Shown here: piece after piece, positions 39,914 through 46,297 of the stretch
Position numbering within the stretch: position 1 is the first letter of the stretch
Layout of the letters: the number at the start of each line of letters is the position of its first letter
NCBI GenBank assembly: GCA_963791905.1
Contig: CAWBTX010000005.1
Location: 1,054,001-1,118,000, forward strand
Length of the DNA stretch: 64,000 nt
Direction: 5' to 3'
Source: Gaiellasilicea sp963791905
GTDB taxonomy: Bacteria > Actinomycetota > Thermoleophilia > Gaiellales > Gaiellaceae
The notes under the pieces: model-generated
Databases searched by the model: none
What the model saw: only the letters and a program-made list of their open reading frames with translations
What the model was told of the DNA's origin: nothing
Position numbers and translations under genes: made by a program

Positions 39914-40879
39914 TCAGACCGTGCAGACGGCGAAGGCGGTCACGGTCATCCTGTTCGCGGCGCCGAGACCCGTGTCGACGACGCCGGTCGCCTGCCAGCC
40001 GGTGCCCTGAGGTCGCGATCGCGTCAGCTGGACGCGCGAGGGTTGGGTTGCGTCGCTGTTGACGGCCTCGCCGCCGCCGCCCAGCAGGACCTTCCCTGCC
40101 GGGCACGGCGCGGTCACGGAGACGGTCGTGTTGAGGGCCGGCGACGTCGAGGTCATCGAGGCGGAGACGACCTGCGAGCTCGTCGGGCCGGCAGGTCCCT
40201 GGATCCCTTGTAAGCCCTGGGCGCCTTGCAGTCCTTGCAGTCCTTGTGGGCCGGCGGGGCCAGTCGTGCCTGCCGAGCCTGCCGGCCCCTGCGACCCGGT
40301 TGCCCCGGCGGGCCCTGTCGGTCCGGCCGCCCCCGGCGGCCCCGTCGCACCCGCAGGACCTGCCGGTCCCGGCGGACCGGAGGCTCCGGTCGGGCCTGCT
40401 GGCCCAGCCGGCCCTGGTGCACCCGCCGGCCCGGTCGCGCCCTGCGGCCCGGTCGGCCCGGTCGGCCCGGTCGGCCCAGGGTCGCCCGTGTCCCCCTTCG
40501 CGCCGGTCGCTCCGGTCACGCCGGTTATCCCTTGGGACCCAGCCGGTCCGACCGGCCCCGCGGGCCCGGTCTCACCCTGCGGCCCCGCAGGGCCAACAGG
40601 CCCCGCCGGCCCGGTCGCGCCCGGGCTCCCTTCGCTGGTGGGGAGCGTGTACCGCTGCCCACCGGCACAGGTGCCGAGTCGCACGTTCAGGTCGCCTCTG
40701 CTCTCGGGAGATCCGCCGTTCTGCACGCAGACGCTCAGCCGCGGAGACTGCCCCGGACCGCCCACCGCCCCCGCGACGGCGAACACCAGTGCGCCCGCGA
40801 TCACGAGGCTCGACACGACGGCTGCGCGGCGGGCGCGAGTCCGCTTTCGGGCCGAATGACTGTCCAACTGCGCGTTCAC
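39914..40879 (-). CDS. Bacterial collagen-like repeat protein
   Basis: The 321-residue protein has a basic N-terminus and one hydrophobic signal or anchor segment (AAVVSSLVIAGALVFAVAGA, about 19-38). A short domain with two cysteines follows, then exactly 50 uninterrupted G-X-Y triplets (residues about 84-233), and a C-terminal globular domain of about 88 residues with cysteines (TAPCPAG, AVCTV). Such proteins form collagen-like triple helices on the cell surface. The C-terminal domain probably nucleates trimers. The DNA is itself repetitive. A strong Shine-Dalgarno (GGGAGG) precedes GTG 40879. It is convergent with the sensor kinase gene. Confidence 0.9.
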   Translation of the reverse strand: MNAQLDSHSARKRTRARRAAVVSSLVIAGALVFAVAGAVGGPGQSPRLSVCVQNGGSPESRGDLNVRLGTCAGGQRYTLPTSEGSPGATGPAGPVGPAGPQGETGPAGPVGPAGSQGITGVTGATGAKGDTGDPGPTGPTGPTGPQGATGPAGAPGPAGPAGPTGASGPPGPAGPAGATGPPGAAGPTGPAGATGSQGPAGSAGTTGPAGPQGLQGLQGAQGLQGIQGPAGPTSSQVVSASMTSTSPALNTTVSVTAPCPAGKVLLGGGGEAVNSDATQPSRVQLTRSRPQGTGWQATGVVDTGLGAANRMTVTAFAVCTV

Positions 40880-40963
40880 TGCGACCTCCCTGTCCGGGCA
40901 CCACCGAGGCCGCAGCGTGCGCCAGGGAGCTTACGCGCGGCGTCCCGGGCCGAATAGGGCGAC

Positions 40964-40969
40964 TAGGAT
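40964..40969 (+). promoter_or_regulatory. -10 element of the UbiA-family gene (leaderless)
   Basis: TAGGAT ends 6 bases before GTG 40976. Confidence 0.5.
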
Positions 40970-40975
40970 CGCGCG

Positions 40976-41887
40976 GTGTCGCTTCCCGAGCCTCAGGCGG
41001 CTGTCGTTTCGCTGCAGCCGCGCCGCAGCCCTGTCGTGGCGTTGTGGGTGGCGCTGCGGCCGAGGCAGTGGACGAAGAACCTGCTCCTGTTCGCCGGGAT
41101 CATCTTCGCGGCCGAGCTCGACGACGGGAGCCGCTGGGCTCGAGCGCTGATCGCGTTCGCCGTCTACTGCGCGGCCTCGAGCGCCGCGTACCTCCTCAAT
41201 GACCTGAAGGACGTGAGCGCTGACCGGCTGCATCCGGTCAAGCGACGTCGGCCCCTCGCTCGCGGCGAGCTGTCCGCCGGGACGGCGGTGGCCGTCGCGG
41301 CGGTACTCGGCACGGCAGCGCTGCTCGGCGCGGCGTGGCTCGGGTGGACCGCGCTCGCCCTCCTGCTCGCGTTTCTCGCGCTCCAGAGCGCGTACACGTT
41401 CGGCCTGAAGCAGCTCGTGCTCATCGACGTGATGACGATCTCCGCCCTCTTCGTCGTTCGCGCCGCCGCTGGCGCGGACGCCGTCGACGTTCGGATCTCG
41501 CCGTGGCTGCTCGTCTGCACGGCCCTGCTCGCGCTCTTCCTCGCGCTCGGCAAGCGGCGCGGGGAGCTCGTGCTCGCCGACGGTGAGGCGACGCCGGCTC
41601 GGCCGGCGCTCGAGGGCTACTCGCTGCCGCTCGTCGACCAGCTCGTCGGCATCGTCGCGTCGTCGACGGTGATCGCGTACGCCGTCTACGCGCTCACGGC
41701 GCACGAGACGCAGGCGCTCGCGGCCACGATCCCGTTCGTCGTGTTCGGGATCTTTCGCTACCTCCTGCTTCTTCACCGCTCAGCGGCGGGGGAGGAGCCG
41801 GAGAACGTGCTCGTCACGGACCTGCCGATCCTCATCACGGTCGCGCTCTGGGCCGCGACCTGCGCGGTGATCCTCGCGACGACTTAG
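40976..41887 (+). CDS. UbiA-family transferase, decaprenyl-phosphate phosphoribosyltransferase type
   Basis: The 303-residue polytopic membrane protein has the aspartate-rich first motif YLLNDLKDVSADRLHPVKRR (about residues 72-91) with KRRRPLARGEL directly after, RQWTKNLLLFAG near the N-terminus and a second charged loop in LGKRRGELVLADGEA. This pattern matches Rv3806c-like enzymes that transfer phosphoribose from PRPP to decaprenyl phosphate, the first step to arabinan precursors. It could instead be a homologous prenyltransferase. Arabinogalactan genes are not visible here, so substrate identity is uncertain. Confidence 0.85.
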   Translation: MSLPEPQAAVVSLQPRRSPVVALWVALRPRQWTKNLLLFAGIIFAAELDDGSRWARALIAFAVYCAASSAAYLLNDLKDVSADRLHPVKRRRPLARGELSAGTAVAVAAVLGTAALLGAAWLGWTALALLLAFLALQSAYTFGLKQLVLIDVMTISALFVVRAAAGADAVDVRISPWLLVCTALLALFLALGKRRGELVLADGEATPARPALEGYSLPLVDQLVGIVASSTVIAYAVYALTAHETQALAATIPFVVFGIFRYLLLLHRSAAGEEPENVLVTDLPILITVALWAATCAVILATT

Positions 41888-41889
41888 CG

Positions 41890-42315
41890 CTACGCGGCGC
41901 GCTGGTGCGCGAGCGTCTCGACCGTGGCGCCCTCGAGCCGCGCCAGCCGGTCGTCGACGCCCTGCCAGCCCGACGAGATGAGCTCGACCACCAGCGTCAG
42001 ATCGTCGATGCGGGCGTGCCGCTCGGCGAGGAGATCGCCCTCGAGCCGCTCGAGGCGCCGGATCGCCTGGTTGAGCAGCCCCCGAATCTCGGCCAGCTGC
42101 CGCGCGACCGGCAGCACCTCCGCGCGGAGGCCCTCGCGGAGAGCCGAGCTGATCTTCTCGGGCAGCGTCGCCTGGATCTCTGCGGTCGCCTGCGCGAGGG
42201 ACTCGATCTGCGTGCGGGAGCGTTCCAGCGCTGCCTCGAGGTCTGCCGGTGCCGTGCGCCCGGCGGCCGCCGCGGCGATGCGCTCCTTGGCCTGTTCGAG
42301 TGCTCGTTCGTCCAT
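41890..42315 (-). CDS. Coiled-coil hypothetical protein
   Basis: The 141-residue protein from ATG 42315 (MDERALEQAKERIAAAAAG) is nearly all amphipathic helix with heptad-like spacing (LEAALERSRTQIESLAQATA, LLNQAIRRLERLEGDLLAER). There is no membrane segment and no known domain. TAGCCT lies 7 bases upstream on the minus strand and shares two bases with the queA -10 hexamer. It is convergent with the UbiA-family gene. Function is unknown. Confidence 0.7.
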   Translation of the reverse strand: MDERALEQAKERIAAAAAGRTAPADLEAALERSRTQIESLAQATAEIQATLPEKISSALREGLRAEVLPVARQLAEIRGLLNQAIRRLERLEGDLLAERHARIDDLTLVVELISSGWQGVDDRLARLEGATVETLAHQRAA

Positions 42316-42322
42316 GGGCGCG

Positions 42323-42332
42323 AGGCTACTCT
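42323..42332. promoter_or_regulatory. Overlapping divergent -10 elements of queA and the coiled-coil gene
   Basis: Minus-strand TAGCCT (42323-42328) ends 7 bases before ATG 42315. Plus-strand TACTCT (42327-42332) ends 9 bases before ATG 42342. They share the TA dinucleotide, like the pair at 444-453. Confidence 0.45.
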
Positions 42333-42341
42333 CAGCATCGG

Positions 42342-43283
42342 ATGGACTCCGCCGAGCTCGACTACGAGCTGCCGCCCGAGCTGATCGCGCAGCACCCCGC
42401 GGAGCGTCGCGACGAATCACGCCTCCTGGTGTACGACCGCTCGACGGGCGCGATTCGGCATCGCACGTTCGCGCAGCTGCCGTCCGAGCTCGGCGGCGAG
42501 CTCGTCGTCGTCAACGACACGCGGGTCGTGCCGGCGCGGCTCGCCCTGCAGCGGGAGAGCGGCGGTGCAGCCGAGGTGCTGCTGCTCGAGCAGCTCGACG
42601 ACGACGGCCTCTGGGAGGGGCTGGCGCGTCCTTCGCGGAGGCTGCGCGCAGGGGAGCGCCTCGGTCCGGTCGAGCTGCTCGAGGACCTCGGTGAGGGCCG
42701 CTGGCGCCTGCGGCTGACCGGCGAGCCCACAGGGGAGGCGCCGCTCCCGCCCTACATCACGGCCCCGCTCGCCGATCCGGCCCGCTATCAGACCGTCTAC
42801 GCGGACGAGGCGGGCTCGGCCGCCGCGCCGACGGCCGGGCTCCACTTCACGCCCGAGCTCCTGCAGCGCCTCGACGTCGAGCGCGTGACGCTCCACGTCG
42901 GGCTCGACACGTTCAGGCCGCTGACCGCCGCGACGCTCGAGGAGCACGAGCTCCACGGCGAGCGGTACTCGGTCGAGCCCGACGCGTGGGAACGGATCGA
43001 GGCGGCGGAGCGGGTGCTCGCGGTCGGCACGACCACGGTGCGCGTGCTCGAGACGGTGGCTTGCAACAGTCTGTTGCAAGGTCGCACGCACCTCTTCGTC
43101 ACGCCCGGCTTCGAGTTCCGCCGGGTGGACGCTCTCCTGACGAACTTTCACCTGCCGCGCTCGACCCTCCTTGCGCTCGTGATGGCGTTCGCGGGCGTCG
43201 AAGAGACACGGCGCCTGTACGAGCTGGCGACCGCCGAGCGCTACCGCTTCTACTCGTTCGGCGACGCCATGCTCATCTTCTGA
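42342..43283 (+). CDS. queA: S-adenosylmethionine:tRNA ribosyltransferase-isomerase QueA
   Basis: QueA transfers the ribosyl part of SAM to preQ1 in tRNA, giving epoxyqueuosine. The 313-residue protein has the family blocks LPPELIAQHPAERRDESRLL, VVNDTRVVPARL, LPPYI, RYQTVYADEAGSAAAPTAGL with HFTPELL, THLFVTPGFEFRRVDALLTN and FHLPRSTLLALVMAFAG. It is slightly shorter than the usual 340-350. A perfect hairpin at 43060-43080 encodes CNSLLQ in a variable loop just before the GRTHLFVTPG block. It overlaps the convergent ankyrin gene by 34 bases. Confidence 0.95.
   Translation: MDSAELDYELPPELIAQHPAERRDESRLLVYDRSTGAIRHRTFAQLPSELGGELVVVNDTRVVPARLALQRESGGAAEVLLLEQLDDDGLWEGLARPSRRLRAGERLGPVELLEDLGEGRWRLRLTGEPTGEAPLPPYITAPLADPARYQTVYADEAGSAAAPTAGLHFTPELLQRLDVERVTLHVGLDTFRPLTAATLEEHELHGERYSVEPDAWERIEAAERVLAVGTTTVRVLETVACNSLLQGRTHLFVTPGFEFRRVDALLTNFHLPRSTLLALVMAFAGVEETRRLYELATAERYRFYSFGDAMLIF
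43060..43080. repeat. Perfect intragenic hairpin, 10-bp arms, single-base centre
   Basis: CTTGCAACAG and CTGTTGCAAG flank one T inside queA. It is AT-richer than its surroundings and similar in form to the palindrome at 21598-21622. Confidence 0.75.
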
Positions 43284-44635
43284 AGCCAGTCGGCGAGCGG
43301 CCCCTCAGCCGCCTCCGGGTACTTCGCCGCCGCGGGAGCCCCGGCGGCCACCAGGCGCTCGGCGACGCCGACGTAGTCGCGGTCCACGAGGCCGTGGTAT
43401 TGGGAGGCGTGCACCACCCAGTCGAGCGGCGTCTCGAAGTCGGCCGGAGACGGCGCTGCCGGCTCGGCTCCGAGCGCGAGCAGCCGCTCCACGACGTCGA
43501 CCGATCCGACCCAGCAGGCGTGGTGGAGGAGCGTCCCTGGCGGCGACCCGCCGACCACGCCGGTGAAGCCGACCCCGACGGCGCGTGTGACGAGCTCGGC
43601 GTCGACGCGAAGGGCGGTCAGGATGACGACCTCCTGCATGTCGACGTCGAAAGACGCAGGCAGCTCACCCTTCGGCTCCTCCGCGCGGGCGAGCTGCGCG
43701 ACCCATGCGTCCGCAGGGTCGACGACGGTCGAGGCTCCGAGCCGCTCGAGCAGGTCCGCCAGCTCCCTCTTCCCCCGCAACACGGCGTGCTGATACGGCG
43801 TCCGCAGCGGAACGTCACCGCGCCATGTCTCGCCGCCTTTCCGGTCGAGGTCGGCGCCGTGCTCGGCGAGGAGCTCGAGCATCGCGGGGCCGCAGCCGCG
43901 CCGCACGGCGTGGGCTACGAGTGCGCCGTCGTTGGCGTTCCCGCCGGCCTCGAGCATCAGACGCGCGTGCTCGACGTGGTCCGCGTCGATCGCCGCGGCG
44001 ACCGCATTCGTCCCGACGACGGTGGCGTTGTGCTCGAGCAGGACGCGCACGCAGTCGGGCCGCTCCGCGTAGGCGGCGTGATAGAGCGACTCGCCGTCGT
44101 CGGGATCGGCGCCCGCCTCGAGCAGCGCGCGGGTCAGCTCCGGGTCGTGCTTGACGCCGGCAGCGCCGTAGAGGGCCGACATGCGTCCGTGCTCGTTGAG
44201 GAAGAAGCCGTTCGGGTCGGCGCCGCGCGCGAGCAGCTCGCGCGCGAGAGATCCCGTGTCGAAGCACGAGTGGCAGGCGTAGACGAGCGCCGGACAATCG
44301 AGCGGCCCGCCCGGCGCATTCGCGTCCCCGTCCCAGCCGCGGCCCAGCACGAGCCGCACCCAGGGGTCGCGCTCGAGCTCCGGCTGTGCCGCGAGCAGCC
44401 GCTCGGCCCGGGTCGGCCGCGCGGAGGTCGCCGCGCGAACGACCTCGACCGCGCTCGCCTCGGCGGCCGCGACGAGCGCGGGCCAGCTCGGGTACCCCTG
44501 CTCCCGTGCGATGACGAGCTGGGCGCGCGCCAGGATCGGCTCGCGGCCGCCGAGCCTCGCCAGCGCGGCCTCGTCGCCGGCGCGGGCGGCCTTGACGAGC
44601 TCCTTCGCCTGCTTGCGGAGCTGCTCGAGATTCAT
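43250..44635 (-). CDS. Ankyrin-repeat protein
   Basis: The 461-residue protein starts with a helical stretch (EQLRKQAKELVKAARAGDEA) and LVIAREQGYPSWPALVAAAE, then ankyrin repeats recognisable as ELLARGADPNGF, SALYGAAGVKHDPELTRALL, EAGADPDDGESLYHAAYAER, LLAEHGADLDRKGG and LLHHACWVGSVDVVERLLAL with GAEPAAP. It is likely a cytoplasmic protein-interaction scaffold. Partner unknown. A strong Shine-Dalgarno (AGGAGGTCG) precedes ATG 44635. An upstream GTG at 44638 is less well spaced. Its 3' end overlaps queA. Confidence 0.88.
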   Translation of the reverse strand: MNLEQLRKQAKELVKAARAGDEAALARLGGREPILARAQLVIAREQGYPSWPALVAAAEASAVEVVRAATSARPTRAERLLAAQPELERDPWVRLVLGRGWDGDANAPGGPLDCPALVYACHSCFDTGSLARELLARGADPNGFFLNEHGRMSALYGAAGVKHDPELTRALLEAGADPDDGESLYHAAYAERPDCVRVLLEHNATVVGTNAVAAAIDADHVEHARLMLEAGGNANDGALVAHAVRRGCGPAMLELLAEHGADLDRKGGETWRGDVPLRTPYQHAVLRGKRELADLLERLGASTVVDPADAWVAQLARAEEPKGELPASFDVDMQEVVILTALRVDAELVTRAVGVGFTGVVGGSPPGTLLHHACWVGSVDVVERLLALGAEPAAPSPADFETPLDWVVHASQYHGLVDRDYVGVAERLVAAGAPAAAKYPEAAEGPLADWLQKMSMASPNE

Positions 44636-44788
44636 CACGACCTCCTTCTCCTCGAGGCCCAGTGTCCGCGTTGTCGGGCCGGAGACGAGATCGTCTGCGG
44701 GAAATCACATTGCAGGAGGTGGGCACTGCCCTGCCCGCGGACCGGATGCGCCCTCGTTGCGCACTCCGATTGTACGCACCGGCCTCGC

Positions 44789-44794
44789 TACGCT
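44789..44794 (+). promoter_or_regulatory. -10 element of the tgt-yajC-secDF operon (leaderless)
   Basis: TACGCT ends 7 bases before GTG 44802, which supports that start over longer in-frame alternatives. Confidence 0.5.
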
Positions 44795-44801
44795 CGCCGG
44801 C

Positions 44802-45929
44802 GTGAGCTTCGACGTCACCGCGACCGACGGCGCTGCCCGCGCCGGCGTCCTCCGCACCGCGCACGGCGAGGTGCGCACGCCGGCCTTCATGCCCGTCGGC
44901 ACGAAGGGAACGGTGAAGAGCCTCGACCCGGACGAGCTCCGCACGGTCGGCTCGCAGATCATTCTCGGCAACACGTACCACCTCCACTTCCGGCCGGGCG
45001 ATGAGCTGATCGCCGAGCTGGGTGGGCTGCACGCGTTCTCCGGCTGGGATGGGCCGATCCTCACCGACTCAGGCGGCTTCCAGGTCTTCTCGCTCCGGGA
45101 CACGCTGCTCGAGGTCGACGACGACGGCGTCACGTTCCGCTCCGTGTACGACGGCGCGCCCGCACGCTTCACACCCGAGCTCGCGGCGAGGATCCAGCGC
45201 AACCTCGGCTCGGACGTCGCGATGTGTCTCGACATCTGCCCACCCGCCGGTGTGCCGCGAGCAGAGCTCGAGGAGGCGGTGCGGCGCACGACGCTCTGGG
45301 CCGAGCGGCAACGCGGCGCGGAACGGGCGCCGGGGCAGCTGGTCTTCGGCATCACGCAGGGCGCCGCCGACCAGGAGCTGCGCACGCGCTCGATCGAGGA
45401 GATCACGGCGTTCGGGTTCGACGGCTACGCGCTCGGCGGGCTCGCGGTCGGCGAGAGCAGGGAGGAGATGTTCGCCGCCACGACGTGGGCGACGCCGCTG
45501 CTCCCCGCCGACCAGCCCCGCTACTTCATGGGGATCGGCGACGCCGAGGGCGTCCTGCGCGTCATCGCCGCCGGCGTCGACCTGTTCGACTGCGTGCTGC
45601 CGACGCGCACCGCGCGCACCGGCTCCGCGCTCACCGCCGAGGGGCGCCTCAACCTCAGGAACGCGCGTTTCGCGCGCGACCCGCGGCCGCTCGAGGACGG
45701 TTGCACGTGCCCGGCGTGCCGGCGATTCTCGCGCGCCTACATCAGGCACCTGGTCAACCAGGACGAGCTACTCGGCCTCAGGCTCCTCAGCCTGCATAAT
45801 CTGCACTTCCTGCTCGAACTGACCGCGGGGGCGCGGGAGGCGATCGAAGGAGGCCGGCTCGACAAGTACAGCGCCGAGCGGCTCGAGCGCCTCGCCGGCG
45901 GCCCCCAGGAGGATCCTTGGGACAGCTGA
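44802..45929 (+). CDS. tgt: tRNA-guanine transglycosylase
   Basis: Tgt exchanges guanine-34 of GUN-anticodon tRNAs for preQ1. The 375-residue protein has the nucleophile region ILTDSGGFQVFSLRD, GITQGA, the second catalytic aspartate in VDLFDCVLPTRTARTG, and the zinc site CTCPACRRFSRAYIRHL with the downstream histidine in LSLHNLHFLLEL. Length is normal. It begins the operon with yajC and secDF, a widespread arrangement, and overlaps yajC by 13 bases. Confidence 0.96.
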   Translation: MSFDVTATDGAARAGVLRTAHGEVRTPAFMPVGTKGTVKSLDPDELRTVGSQIILGNTYHLHFRPGDELIAELGGLHAFSGWDGPILTDSGGFQVFSLRDTLLEVDDDGVTFRSVYDGAPARFTPELAARIQRNLGSDVAMCLDICPPAGVPRAELEEAVRRTTLWAERQRGAERAPGQLVFGITQGAADQELRTRSIEEITAFGFDGYALGGLAVGESREEMFAATTWATPLLPADQPRYFMGIGDAEGVLRVIAAGVDLFDCVLPTRTARTGSALTAEGRLNLRNARFARDPRPLEDGCTCPACRRFSRAYIRHLVNQDELLGLRLLSLHNLHFLLELTAGAREAIEGGRLDKYSAERLERLAGGPQEDPWDS

Positions 45930-46276
45930 TCATCATCGTCGCTCTGCTCGTCCTGCTGTGGGTGGTGCTGATCCGGCCCGCCCGCCGGCGCCAGAACGCG
46001 CAGCAGGAGCTGCTCGCCGGAGTCCAGGTCGGCGACGAGATCCTCACCGCCGGGGGCGTCTACGGTTACGTCCGCGAAGCGCACGACGACGAGCTCCTGG
46101 TGGAGGTCGCACCGGACGTCCAGCTCCGGGTGGCCCGGCGGGCGGTCGCGGCCGTAATCCCTCCAGAGGAGGAGGAGCTGGAGGCCGAGATCGTCGACGA
46201 TGACCCTGAGGACCCCGAGGACGATCCGCCTGAAGGTTCACAGAGCGCTAACCCGAATGACCAAATCCGCGGCTAA
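45917..46276 (+). CDS. yajC: Preprotein translocase accessory subunit YajC
   Basis: The 119-residue protein starts at TTG 45917 inside the end of tgt. It has one N-terminal helix (LIIIVALLVLLWVVLIRPAR), the typical RPARRRQ junction, and a YajC core (GVQVGDEILTAGGVYGYVRE). A long acidic tail (PPEEEELEAEIVDDDPEDPE) extends beyond the usual length. YajC associates with SecDF at the Sec translocon. The spacing to secDF is 21 bases. Confidence 0.9.
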   Translation: MGQLIIIVALLVLLWVVLIRPARRRQNAQQELLAGVQVGDEILTAGGVYGYVREAHDDELLVEVAPDVQLRVARRAVAAVIPPEEEELEAEIVDDDPEDPEDDPPEGSQSANPNDQIRG

Positions 46277-46297
46277 TCTTCCTCCGCTCCCGATCTC

